A stretch of 61,081 bases of DNA from Chryseobacterium formosum (GTDB lineage: Bacteria; Bacteroidota; Bacteroidia; Flavobacteriales; Weeksellaceae), in NCBI RefSeq assembly GCF_026460885.1, contig NZ_JAOVZW010000025.1, positions 1-61,081 on the forward strand, read 5' to 3'. The translations under genes were made by a program, and so were the position numbers. The notes beneath the pieces are model-generated. The model ran no database searches. It had not been told where the DNA came from and worked only from the letters and a program-made list of their open reading frames with translations. This document shows, piece by piece, positions 32,070-40,277 of this stretch (positions within the stretch are counted from its first letter, which is position 1; every line of letters begins with the position of its first letter).

Positions 32070-32527
32070 TAATTATATAAGCTTAAATTCTTAGTAGATG
32101 CATCATAATTCCAAAAATAAGTTTTGGGAGGAAGAGAAGAAACAGTAGTTGGTTGGCCGCTCAATAAAATCCATGTAGCATTATCTTTTGGACAAACAAT
32201 ACTGATATTATCTTTTACTTCAAGCGTTGTATTGTTGTCCGGACAAATATGTGGTGCATTTCTATCATAAACTTTAAATGTTGCAGGATTATCTCCTGTT
32301 CTCACGACGATTAAACCACGTGTTCCGGCTTGTTGCTCATCAACGTAAATCCAGCCTCCGACGAAGTTCAGATTGTTATATGCCGCAAGATTTAGATTTA
32401 AACTAACACTAATAGGCGAAGTCGGAAAACAGCTTACCGTATCATCACGGTTACTGCAAGAATTTATATTTAAAAAACTGATTGTCAATAAGATGAAAAT
32501 TGAAACGATTGAGAAAGTTTTTTTCAT
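32069..32527 (-). CDS. Rieske-like lipoprotein lacking the cluster histidines
   Basis: The 152-aa protein has a lipoprotein signal (FLNINSCSNRDD). The layout FKVYDRNAPHICPD..., then SIVCPKDNATWILLSGQPT, follows Rieske ferredoxin-like proteins common in this group, where the first loop is CPH and the second CPCH or CxxH. Here the His positions read CPDN and CPKD, so a [2Fe-2S] cluster is unlikely. ATG 32527 gives the signal peptide; the frame is open 11 codons further. Co-transcribed with dtd. Confidence 0.65.
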   Translation of the reverse strand: MKKTFSIVSIFILLTISFLNINSCSNRDDTVSCFPTSPISVSLNLNLAAYNNLNFVGGWIYVDEQQAGTRGLIVVRTGDNPATFKVYDRNAPHICPDNNTTLEVKDNISIVCPKDNATWILLSGQPTTVSSLPPKTYFWNYDASTKNLSLYN

Positions 32528-32544
32528 TTGAATATAAATTTTTA

Positions 32545-32552
32545 TATATTTG
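32545..32552 (+). promoter_or_regulatory. Predicted greA promoter -7 element
   Basis: TATATTTG matches TAnnTTTG. A TTG lies at 32528-32530, closer than usual (14 nt). Transcription would start near 32559, giving a leader of about 75 nt before greA. Confidence 0.5.
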
Positions 32553-32581
32553 TAAAACAATAACGATTAACCCGCAAAAAC

Positions 32582-32613
32582 ATTGTCCGACAAATGTCGG
32601 ATAATTTTTTTAT
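32582..32613 (+). terminator. Attenuator-like terminator in the greA leader
   Basis: TCCGAC (32586-32591) and GTCGGA (32596-32601) pair around AAAT. The stem extends by ATTG/TAAT and is followed by seven T. It lies 22 nt before the greA ATG, after the predicted promoter, so most transcripts could end here. In E. coli the greA leader also has a terminator that yields short GraL RNAs. Confidence 0.6.
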
Positions 32614-32634
32614 AATAAAACAAAATTTAAAATT

Positions 32635-33105
32635 ATGGCAAGCTATGTAACAAAGGAAGGATTGGATAAAATGAAAGCCGAGCTTGAGCAATTGGAGAAA
32701 ATAGAAAGACCAAAAATTACTCAACAGATTGCAGAAGCAAGAGATAAAGGCGATTTATCTGAAAATGCAGAATACGATGCCGCTAAAGAAGCACAGGGAA
32801 TGTTGGAAATGAGAATTTCTAAACTGAAAGATGTGGTGACTACTTCTAAAGTAATTGATGAAACACAGTTGGATACCTCTAAAGTTTCAATTCTTACAAC
32901 AGTAAAACTTCTAAATAACGATACTAAAAAAGAGCAGGTTTTCACTTTGGTTCCAGATAATGAGAGTGATTTGAAAACTGGTAGAATTTCTGTAAATACA
33001 CCTATTGCAAAAGGTTTATTAGGAAAAGTAATTGGAGATAGTGCAGAGATTGTTCTTCCCAACGGAAATAAATTGTCATTTGAAGTTTTAGATATAACTT
33101 TGTAG
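32635..33105 (+). CDS. greA: Transcription elongation factor GreA
   Basis: The 156-aa factor rescues backtracked RNA polymerase by stimulating transcript cleavage. It has an N-terminal coiled coil (about 1-75) with the acidic tip segment RDKGDLSENAEYDAAKE, and a C-terminal FKBP-like domain with PIAKGLLGKVIGD. Length is typical. It is followed 30 nt later by the HIT gene. Confidence 0.96.
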   Translation: MASYVTKEGLDKMKAELEQLEKIERPKITQQIAEARDKGDLSENAEYDAAKEAQGMLEMRISKLKDVVTTSKVIDETQLDTSKVSILTTVKLLNNDTKKEQVFTLVPDNESDLKTGRISVNTPIAKGLLGKVIGDSAEIVLPNGNKLSFEVLDITL

Positions 33106-33135
33106 ACTAAATTTAAATCTAATTTTCAGAGAAAT

Positions 33136-33525
33136 ATGAGCTCAATTTTCACAAAAATTATCAACGGAGAAATTCCTGCCTACAAAATTGCTGAGGATGA
33201 CAACTTTATAGCTTTTTTAGATGCAATGCCATTGGTAAAGGGACACACTTTAGTTATTCCTAAAAAAGAAGTCGATCTTATTTTTGACATGGAAAGCGAA
33301 GAGTACAAAAATCTTTGGGCTTTTGCACAACAAGTGGCTAAAAAAGTGAAAAACGCAATTCCCTGCATCAGAGTAGGAGTAGCAGTTGTAGGATTAGAAG
33401 TTCCTCATGCTCATATCCATTTAATTCCGCTAAATAAAGTGGAAGACATGAATTTTAAAAACGAAAGACTGAAGCTTTCTCCGGAAGAATATTCCGAAAT
33501 TCAAAATTCAATTATTAATTCTTAA
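33136..33525 (+). CDS. HIT family hydrolase
   Basis: The 129-aa histidine-triad protein has the active-site motif HAHIHLIP. The N-terminal IFTKIINGEIPAYKIAEDD is the usual HINT/HIT start. It probably hydrolyses adenosine phosphoramidates or related nucleotides. Commonly follows greA in Flavobacteriia. Confidence 0.93.
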   Translation: MSSIFTKIINGEIPAYKIAEDDNFIAFLDAMPLVKGHTLVIPKKEVDLIFDMESEEYKNLWAFAQQVAKKVKNAIPCIRVGVAVVGLEVPHAHIHLIPLNKVEDMNFKNERLKLSPEEYSEIQNSIINS

Positions 33526-33537
33526 CAAAATAAAAGG

Positions 33538-33570
33538 ATCGTAAAAAAGAAATTTTTTACGATTTTCTTT
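33538..33570 (+). terminator. Terminator after greA-HIT
   Basis: An 11-bp stem ATCGTAAAAAA/TTTTTTACGAT (33538-33548, 33553-33563) around GAAA, followed by TTTCTTT. Confidence 0.75.
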
Positions 33571-33591
33571 AATCATATATCAATAATCAAA

Positions 33592-34779
33592 ATGAATTCA
33601 AACCAATGTTCTTTCTGTGGTAAGAAAAGAAATGAAGTACAAATGCTGATTTCGGGACAGAATGGCTTTATTTGTGAAAACTGTATCGAGCAGGCTCATA
33701 CAATTGTAAAAGATACGGTGCATCCTGCGGGATTTTCACCTGCAGAAAGTATTGATGAGCTTAAAAAGCCTAAAGAGATAAAAGAATTTTTAAATTCTTA
33801 TGTTATCGGACAAGATCAGGCAAAAAAGCAGCTTTCAATTGCTGTTTATAACCATTATAAAAGATTGCTTCACGCAAAAGACGAAAACAGAGAAGTAGAG
33901 CTTGAGAAATCTAATATCATCATGATTGGTGAAACTGGAACGGGTAAAACGCTTTTGGCTAAAACAATTGCCAAAGAATTGAATGTTCCTTTCTGTATCG
34001 TTGATGCGACGATTTTAACGGAAGCAGGTTATGTAGGAGAGGATGTGGAAAGTATTTTGTCTAGACTTTTGATGGTTGCAGATTATGACGTGGAAAAAGC
34101 AGAAAAAGGAATTGTCTTTATTGATGAGATTGATAAAATTGCAAGAAAATCAGATAATCCGAGTATTACAAGAGATGTTTCTGGGGAAGGGGTTCAGCAA
34201 GGTTTGTTGAAACTTTTGGAAGGGAGTATTGTAAATGTACCGCCTCAAGGAGGGAGAAAACACCCCGATCAGAAATATATCCAAGTAAATACTCAAAATA
34301 TTTTGTTTATCGCAGGTGGAGCGTTCGATGGTATTAAAGAAATCATTGAAAGAAGAATGAATAAGCAAGCGATAGGTTTCAGTGCTGAAAAAATCAATAA
34401 GGTGGATGAGGATGAGTATGTATTAACAAATATTAATGCAATTGATCTTCGTTCTTTTGGATTAATTCCCGAACTTTTGGGAAGATTTCCAATCATCACT
34501 TATCTCGAAAAACTCACGAAAGAGACTATGATTAGAATTATGAAAGAACCTAAAAACTCTATCATCAATCAATTTGTGGAACTCTTTAAAATGGACGGTA
34601 CTAAGTTGGTATTCACCGATGAGGCAATAGAGATTATTGTAGATGAAACAATGGAAAAAGGTTTAGGAGCCAGAGGTTTACGTGGTACAACTGAAAAAGT
34701 ATTGGAAGATTATATGTTTACAGTAGGAGAACACGACGAAATTGTTTTGACAAAAGATAATATTTTGATTAATAAGTGA
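33592..34779 (+). CDS. clpX: ATP-dependent Clp protease ATP-binding subunit ClpX
   Basis: The 395-aa AAA+ unfoldase feeds substrates to ClpP. It has an N-terminal zinc-binding domain (Cys6, Cys9, Cys28, Cys31), Walker A GETGTGKT, Walker B IVFIDEIDKIA, and the pore and sensor segments (GYVGEDVES, RGLRGTTEKVLEDYMF). Shorter than E. coli ClpX (424 aa) mainly in linkers. clpP is not adjacent. Confidence 0.97.
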   Translation: MNSNQCSFCGKKRNEVQMLISGQNGFICENCIEQAHTIVKDTVHPAGFSPAESIDELKKPKEIKEFLNSYVIGQDQAKKQLSIAVYNHYKRLLHAKDENREVELEKSNIIMIGETGTGKTLLAKTIAKELNVPFCIVDATILTEAGYVGEDVESILSRLLMVADYDVEKAEKGIVFIDEIDKIARKSDNPSITRDVSGEGVQQGLLKLLEGSIVNVPPQGGRKHPDQKYIQVNTQNILFIAGGAFDGIKEIIERRMNKQAIGFSAEKINKVDEDEYVLTNINAIDLRSFGLIPELLGRFPIITYLEKLTKETMIRIMKEPKNSIINQFVELFKMDGTKLVFTDEAIEIIVDETMEKGLGARGLRGTTEKVLEDYMFTVGEHDEIVLTKDNILINK

Positions 34780-34807
34780 TTTTAACTTTTTTTTTAGAAA
34801 AAAATTC

Positions 34808-34815
34808 TATCTTTG
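34808..34815 (+). promoter_or_regulatory. Promoter -7 element for the T9SS cargo gene
   Basis: TATCTTTG fits TAnnTTTG and lies 37 nt before the ATG at 34852. No TTG at the right distance was found. Confidence 0.55.
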
Positions 34816-34851
34816 CACAGAATATTGTACTAACACAAAAACTGAGATACA

Positions 34852-36882
34852 ATGAAAAAAAATTTATTAACGTTAGGAATTTTAGCGATAAGTCTATCTG
34901 TTCAGGCGCAGATACTACTTCACGTAGATAATACCGCTAGAATGTATGTAAGTAATGGCACTCTTGTTTATAACGGAGGAGGATTACAAACAAAAGGAGA
35001 TGGTAGAATTGATTTGTATGGTAATTTAATGATTCAGAAGACTTCAGGTTCTTCTGATGTTATTAAGACAATCACAAATCCGGTATCTCCAACTCTTCCC
35101 GTCGATAAGGTAGATGGGAATAATATTGTTCTTAAGCTGAATACCGGAACTCCCGCTACTGCAACTTATGGTCAGTTGTATATTACTGGCTTTGCTCAAG
35201 ATGATATTACCGCAATTGTAGACAAAGAATATGCTAATAGTAGACATGGGGCATATCAGCAAATTGGTGTTCCTTTTTTCAACAAAACCTTTGCTTCTCT
35301 CAGTAACGAATTAGCGGGTGGAGCTGTTGGTGCGAATGTTTTCAATGAGACTCGTTGGGCAGGAAAAGAAATTCTGAAATGGAGCAATACTTTTATGAGA
35401 TTTGATGGATCAATCATTCCATCAGCTCCAATCCCAAATGCGAGTGTTGCAGGTATTACAATCCAATTAAGCACTGCTACGACAGCTGCTGATAGAACAG
35501 CATATTATACAGTAGGAGCTCTTACATCAGGAGGTTATGATCCACAGGTTCTCAGAACTGTAAAAGGACGTCCTTATGCTGATGGTATTAGTCCTATTAA
35601 TTTAATTGCTTCTGCTGTTCCTGCATCATTTGGAGCTGGTGGAACGAATAGAAACGTTTATCAGGAAAGATATAATACTTATATAGGAGATCCTTTTAAT
35701 GGTGTCGGTTTTGGATCAGGATCTTTTGCAAGAAATCTATATCAATTCTCAAATCCCTATTTAACAAATTTAGATTTAACGTTTATTGGTTTTCAGGAGG
35801 CAGGTACTACTCATGATAATAATAGTATCTCAAATATCTACGGTATTACTGTTGATCCACAAAACGTTACTTGGAATAATAGTACAGGAGGTACTTCTCA
35901 GTATTTGGAAGCTCAAAAGGTTACTTTTGATGCTACTTCAAAAAAACCAACAGGAAATTTCAATACTTTAGTAATAAAACCTTTAAATACTTTTAAAGTT
36001 AAACTAAGAGATAATGCTTCTCAGACATTAAGTTTTGATAACTTGAGAAGATTTGGGTTTAACGCAAGAACTGAAGGGGCTTCGAATCCTTATTCAGTTA
36101 CAGCGCTAAAAAATACTAATGTTGGTGCAATTAAACAGCTTGGTGTAATTGCCTTGGATTCAGATGGAAATCAGCTTGGTGAGACTTATTACGTTGTAGC
36201 TCCTCAGTTTACAACAGGTTTTGTAAGCGATCCTAGTATAAGTTCTGTACAGGCGGTTACTTCTACTACAAACGCAATAATTCAAACATTTGAAGAAGCT
36301 CCAGCTGGAGGTATTGATAATAGCTATTCTTCAACATATAGATTATATATCAATGAAGCTAATGAAACAAATTATCTTGGAAAAAGAATTGATCTGAATT
36401 TATATGGTCAAAACGTAGCTTCCTTGAAATTTGAATTGAGAGACGATACGGTACTTGTTCCTAATGCAACACATTTATTGTCTAGTGGAACCGGTTTTTA
36501 TTACAACGTAGGTACCACAGGGCAACCTGTTCAAATAAAACAAGGTGATATCATACCTGTTAATAATTCAAATTTTGGTTTGTATTACGGAACTCCACAA
36601 ACAAGTGGTAGTTTAAATACAGTTGATACAAATACTAAATCAAGAACATTAATCACATATAATCCTGATATTGATTATCATATTGTGAGATTTGATCCAA
36701 TTTGGAAGACAGCCTCTGTGGAAGTTTTTGATGCAAGTGGTAAATTGGTTATTTCTGAAAAATCAGTAAAAACAAATTCTGATTACGTTATTAAATTAGA
36801 TTCAACGATTAAAGGAGTTTATATCGTAAGAGTGGTTGGCAATGAAGGTTCAATTGTTAATGGCAAGATATTAATCAAATAA
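34852..36882 (+). CDS. Secreted protein with a T9SS type A sorting domain
   Basis: The 676-aa protein has a signal peptide ending AQA/Q near residue 20. The body is Thr/Asn/Gly-rich and beta-repeat-like, of a kind often found on the cell surface. The last 80 residues (YHIVRFDPIWKTASVEVFDASGKLVISEK ... GVYIVRVVGNEGSIVNGKILIK, given in parts) are a type A C-terminal sorting domain read by the type IX secretion system, whose SprA component is encoded at 52712. Probably an adhesin or matrix protein. Confidence 0.85.
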   Translation: MKKNLLTLGILAISLSVQAQILLHVDNTARMYVSNGTLVYNGGGLQTKGDGRIDLYGNLMIQKTSGSSDVIKTITNPVSPTLPVDKVDGNNIVLKLNTGTPATATYGQLYITGFAQDDITAIVDKEYANSRHGAYQQIGVPFFNKTFASLSNELAGGAVGANVFNETRWAGKEILKWSNTFMRFDGSIIPSAPIPNASVAGITIQLSTATTAADRTAYYTVGALTSGGYDPQVLRTVKGRPYADGISPINLIASAVPASFGAGGTNRNVYQERYNTYIGDPFNGVGFGSGSFARNLYQFSNPYLTNLDLTFIGFQEAGTTHDNNSISNIYGITVDPQNVTWNNSTGGTSQYLEAQKVTFDATSKKPTGNFNTLVIKPLNTFKVKLRDNASQTLSFDNLRRFGFNARTEGASNPYSVTALKNTNVGAIKQLGVIALDSDGNQLGETYYVVAPQFTTGFVSDPSISSVQAVTSTTNAIIQTFEEAPAGGIDNSYSSTYRLYINEANETNYLGKRIDLNLYGQNVASLKFELRDDTVLVPNATHLLSSGTGFYYNVGTTGQPVQIKQGDIIPVNNSNFGLYYGTPQTSGSLNTVDTNTKSRTLITYNPDIDYHIVRFDPIWKTASVEVFDASGKLVISEKSVKTNSDYVIKLDSTIKGVYIVRVVGNEGSIVNGKILIK

Positions 36883-36890
36883 CACGAATT

Positions 36891-37103
36891 ATGAAATTTA
36901 TTATAAAAAAAGTAATACCCGTTTTCTTTATAGTTGTTTTTGGTTTATTCAATGCTCAAAACACACCCGGTACACCCTGTTTTCCTGGTGAACCTTGTGA
37001 TAAACCAGCTTCACCTATAGATATGCATGTTTATGTATTAGCAATCATTGCAATAATTACAATTGCTTTTTTCGCTAAGAAATACAAGACTCAAAAAATA
37101 TAA
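36891..37103 (+). CDS. Small exported protein with a C-terminal membrane anchor
   Basis: The 70-aa protein has a signal peptide (to FNAQ, about residue 23), a Pro/Cys linker (CFPGEPCDKPASPIDMHVY) and one C-terminal transmembrane helix followed by AKKYKTQKI. It starts 8 nt after the T9SS cargo gene. The two are probably a unit; small proteins of this design often follow large T9SS cargo genes in Chryseobacterium-like genomes. Role unknown. Confidence 0.75.
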   Translation: MKFIIKKVIPVFFIVVFGLFNAQNTPGTPCFPGEPCDKPASPIDMHVYVLAIIAIITIAFFAKKYKTQKI

Positions 37104-37123
37104 AAATTATATTAAAATATTTG

Positions 37124-37155
37124 AAACTCTCTGATTAGTCAGGGAGTTTTTTTAT
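37124..37155 (+). terminator. Terminator
   Basis: AAACTCTCTGA pairs with TCAGGGAGTTT (one T-G wobble), followed by seven T. Confidence 0.8.
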
Positions 37156-37246
37156 TTTTACATGATAAATCGCTGTAAATGCCGAATCTTGGTTTTTTAT
37201 GTATAGAATGCGATCATTACTATTAAAAAAGATTTAATATCTACAT

Positions 37247-38533
37247 ATGAAAAAGATATTTGTACTATCATCAATGTTGTGCGCATTTTCCTTACAAGCA
37301 CAATTTTCAATTAATATTCAAACAGAGCCAGGATTTAATGAAAAGGAAGCAATTTTATATACCTTAAATGGTTCAAAAGATATTATTGTTACCAAAGAAA
37401 AAAATAAAAACAATGTTTGGACTTTCAAATATCCCAAAAACTATTCGGGAATGATGAAAGTATATTTTCCGACAACTAATAATTCGGTGAGTTTTATTTC
37501 TGAAAATAAAAACGTAAGCATTAAACTTGAAACAAAAGCCGATAAAATTCAGAATGTAATTTATCAAGATGAAGCTAATGAAGTAATGAGTAGTATCCAA
37601 GAAGGTTCTCAGAAAAAAGAATTAATTCTACCTGCGTTGGCCCAAATTAAAGAATATTATAAAGACAATACAGAATTCGGAAAAGCTTTGATTACTGAGA
37701 TAGGGAAATTATCTGGTACAGCAAATGGTGTTGATCAGGCAAAACATCCGTTTGTCTACTATTATAATACAAATTACAATAAGTTTTTGTCTAATGATCC
37801 TGCAAAAAAAGTAACAAAAGAAGAAATTGTTAATTTCATCGATAAATCAAGCGATATGCTTGAGAGTTCGTCTTTACTAAGACCAATTCTTGTTTCTTAC
37901 TTAAATGTGGGCGGAAATACAAATGTAGCTGCTTCAGTTGATACTTTAATTGATAAATTGAATGTAGAGACACCAAGAGGACAAACTGTTTTGTCAGAGT
38001 TGATCGACATTTTTGATGTGTATGATATGAGTGAATTTAAGACAAAATATCTTAAGCTTGCAAAAGATTTAAAGTGCACTATAAACGATCGTCTTGCATC
38101 AACGATTAAATCTAATGCAGATACTGATTTAGGAGCTGTTTTTCCGGCTTATAAATTCAATTCTGCAATAAACACCACTGCGAAATCAATTGCTGATGTA
38201 AAAGCGGATAAAAAAGTAATTGTTTTTTGGTCTTCAAGTTGTTCGCACTGCGAAAACGAATTACCTCAACTTTTGGCTAAATACAATGATTTAAAAACTA
38301 AGAATGTTCAGGTAATCGGTTTGTCTTTGGATACTGACAAAAGCGCATATACAACCAAAATTGCTGCATTTCCATGGGTCAATGATTCAGAATTGAAAGG
38401 TTGGAACAGTTCTTTTGCTGAACTTTACAATATTCATGCAACTCCTACATATTTTATTTTGGATGCTAACAATAAGATAATCAGCAAACCAAATCATGTT
38501 GGTGATGTTTTAGAATATTTAAAGGTAAAATAA
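37247..38533 (+). CDS. TlpA-like periplasmic thioredoxin-fold protein
   Basis: The 428-aa protein has a signal peptide (to about residue 19, LQAQ), a long N-terminal helical and beta domain (20-290), then a TlpA/AhpC-TSA thioredoxin domain. The redox site is in VFWSSSCSHCENELPQLL (CSHC). The later ATPTYFILD contains the cis-Pro. Probably a thiol-disulfide reductase in the periplasm, in the style of Bacteroidota proteins that reduce extracytoplasmic cysteines. Confidence 0.85.
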   Translation: MKKIFVLSSMLCAFSLQAQFSINIQTEPGFNEKEAILYTLNGSKDIIVTKEKNKNNVWTFKYPKNYSGMMKVYFPTTNNSVSFISENKNVSIKLETKADKIQNVIYQDEANEVMSSIQEGSQKKELILPALAQIKEYYKDNTEFGKALITEIGKLSGTANGVDQAKHPFVYYYNTNYNKFLSNDPAKKVTKEEIVNFIDKSSDMLESSSLLRPILVSYLNVGGNTNVAASVDTLIDKLNVETPRGQTVLSELIDIFDVYDMSEFKTKYLKLAKDLKCTINDRLASTIKSNADTDLGAVFPAYKFNSAINTTAKSIADVKADKKVIVFWSSSCSHCENELPQLLAKYNDLKTKNVQVIGLSLDTDKSAYTTKIAAFPWVNDSELKGWNSSFAELYNIHATPTYFILDANNKIISKPNHVGDVLEYLKVK

Positions 38534-38535
38534 TT

Positions 38536-38565
38536 TTGGAGGTAAATAAATATTTTCTATATTTG
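38536..38565 (+). promoter_or_regulatory. tRNA-Met promoter
   Basis: TTG (38536-38538), 19 nt, then TATATTTG (38558-38565): an exact match to the Bacteroidota consensus. Transcription would start just ahead of the tRNA at 38578. Confidence 0.8.
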
Positions 38566-38577
38566 CACCACCAAAAA

Positions 38578-38651
38578 GGCGAGGTAGCTCAGTTGGTTAG
38601 AGCGCAGGATTCATAACCCTGAGGTCACGGGTTCAATTCCCGTCTTCGCTA
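38578..38651 (+). tRNA. tRNA-Met (anticodon CAT)
   Basis: The cloverleaf is complete: acceptor GGCGAGG (38578-38584) pairs with CTTCGCT (38644-38650) with two G-U pairs; D stem GCTC/GAGC; anticodon stem CAGGA/CCCTG with an A-C closing mismatch; loop TTCATAA (anticodon 38612-38614); T arm ACGGG-TTCAATT-CCCGT; discriminator A. No CCA is encoded. The body looks like elongator Met rather than lysidine-type Ile, though only the anticodon is certain. Confidence 0.93.
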
Positions 38652-38658
38652 CAATTTT

Positions 38659-38687
38659 AAACCACAGATTTATTCTGTGGTTTTTTT
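38659..38687 (+). terminator. Terminator after tRNA-Met
   Basis: AAACCACAGA and TCTGTGGTTT pair around TTTAT, then seven T. Confidence 0.85.
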
Positions 38688-39079
38688 ATTTCCAGTATTT
38701 GGGTTTAGTTTTTGATAAATTCCAATTCCAAATTTGATTTTTCAATCATTAATTTTCACTTAAAATCTCTTTTTGCATTATTTAATGTTTCGTTTGGAAG
38801 CATAATTTAATTTTAAACTCAAAAAATGGTGTTTCAAAAAAATAATTCACTATTCGGATAGGAGTTTTTTTTATTAAAAATGGTTAAAGTTTTTAATCTC
38901 AACCTCTTCCTATTGTTTTTAAATTATATTCTACTGTTTAAGAAATATTTTTACAATTTAATTCCTATAAATAGTATTTAGCGAATAATTGTAAATCTAT
39001 ATTTAGAGATAAATGAAAATTCAAAAAGTTTCAAATCATAAAATTTTCATAAAACTTGCATAAAAAATGATGTAGGATT
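38688..39079. other. AT-rich gene-free region
   Basis: About 390 bp without a credible reading frame on either strand. Poly-A and poly-T tracts are frequent. No repeat family or RNA could be identified here. Confidence 0.5.
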
Positions 39080-39108
39080 TTGAAATTTAAAAAAATGTTG
39101 TACTTTTA
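39080..39108 (+). promoter_or_regulatory. Promoter of the candidate small RNA
   Basis: TTG (39080-39082), 18 nt, then TACTTTTA (39101-39108), with a final A in place of G. The predicted start is near 39113-39115. There is no plus-strand protein gene downstream, so the promoter points at a short RNA. Confidence 0.55.
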
Positions 39109-39112
39109 CAGT

Positions 39113-39202
39113 GCCTTGAATGAGGGAACAAGTCAAGGTAATAAATTTTTTTTCATCATTTGTGTTTTTAGAATCGTATCGCCTGATACGGTTCTTTTTT
39201 TT
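39113..39202 (+). ncRNA. Candidate small RNA of about 90 nt
   Basis: The segment starts after a good promoter, begins with the hairpin CCTTGA (39114-39119) / TCAAGG (39133-39138) with loop ATGAGGGAACAAG, has an AU-rich linker, and ends with AGAATCGTATC/GATACGGTTCT (39170-39180, 39185-39195) and a run of T. It has no convincing reading frame. The terminator works only on the plus strand, although the neighbouring protein gene is on the minus strand. It may belong to a known Flavobacteriia RNA class (Rfam Flavo-1 should be tested); I cannot confirm this. Confidence 0.6.
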
Positions 39203-40277
39203 ATTTAGACTTAGGATTACTGATGCTTTTATAGCGAACTAAAAGATCAATAAAGTACGAATAAGTAATCGAACCCTCCTGTTGATTGCTTTTCAAAAAT
39301 AGATTATTGGTAAACCCGAAAAAGTCGTTAAGATAACCTTGATGTTCTGCTACGAATTTCCTTTCATTCAATCTGTCTCTTTTCATTCCGTTAGAATAAT
39401 TTTCCAAAGCCATTTTTACAAACTTTTCATCCTCATAAACGATTGAATTAAGCAGACTTTTTAAAGTAAAATATTCGGTGCTGTATTTCAATTCCAAATT
39501 CTTAGAATCAACACCAATCAAATATCCAATAAAATTAGCTTCCTGTTCTCGAGCGAAACCAAATTGATGAGAACTTTCATGAGCTAAAGTAAAAGGCAAA
39601 TAAGAAGACGGTAATTCAGCGTTAAATTGAGCTTCTGCCGTGAAAGGATTGTAGTATCCCAAAACCCCTGTAAAACTCATTATATTCTTAAATAAACTCG
39701 GTTTAAAGGAATCAATATTGTTGCTTTGTTTATCAGTAATAAAACTTGGAAGTATATTTTGTTGACTGAGAATTTCTTTTTGAATAGATTTCAAATCTTT
39801 AATAACGAAAACTCCATTTTTATCTTCTTGTACCAACTTTCTTGTTGCTTTAGCTTTTTCTAAGTATTCTAAAGTTAAAGTTTTTCTTTTTTCGAGTGTA
39901 ATGTCAATCTTTGGGAGTTTTGCGATAATTGGTGTCTGAAAGTAAAGCATTCCCCAAAATATCTGATAGATGAAATAAGAGATATTTAAAACAACTAATA
40001 TCCTGAGTAACGCGTTGCTTCTGGTTTTCTTTTTTATAAGTTTAATAATTAAATAGACCAATAAAATTCCTAACAAAATGTAAAGTAAATCTCCACATGA
40101 AAAAGGAATCCACGCAAATAATAACTGATGAACTTTCTTTTGGAGTTCAAATACATTTTCAAAAAAAGAAACGGCAAATTTCAGTTTTGAAAATATATAA
40201 AACGAAAGAAATTGGGCAAGTAAAATACCTGCCCAAAATCTCTTTTTTTTGTATGTTTTTGTAGTATTAATGACCAC
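39201..40277 (-). CDS. DUF3810 membrane protein with an HExxH motif
   Basis: The 358-aa protein has three N-terminal membrane segments (about 14-32, 50-78, 92-112) and then a soluble domain with LAHESSHQFGFAREQEANF. HESSH is an HExxH zinc-protease motif, and the later Glu (EQEANF) is placed like a third ligand. DUF3810 proteins are uncharacterised, but a membrane metallopeptidase role is likely. The start overlaps the transporter gene stop by 11 nt, so they are translationally coupled. Confidence 0.85.
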   Translation of the reverse strand: MVINTTKTYKKKRFWAGILLAQFLSFYIFSKLKFAVSFFENVFELQKKVHQLLFAWIPFSCGDLLYILLGILLVYLIIKLIKKKTRSNALLRILVVLNISYFIYQIFWGMLYFQTPIIAKLPKIDITLEKRKTLTLEYLEKAKATRKLVQEDKNGVFVIKDLKSIQKEILSQQNILPSFITDKQSNNIDSFKPSLFKNIMSFTGVLGYYNPFTAEAQFNAELPSSYLPFTLAHESSHQFGFAREQEANFIGYLIGVDSKNLELKYSTEYFTLKSLLNSIVYEDEKFVKMALENYSNGMKRDRLNERKFVAEHQGYLNDFFGFTNNLFLKSNQQEGSITYSYFIDLLVRYKSISNPKSK

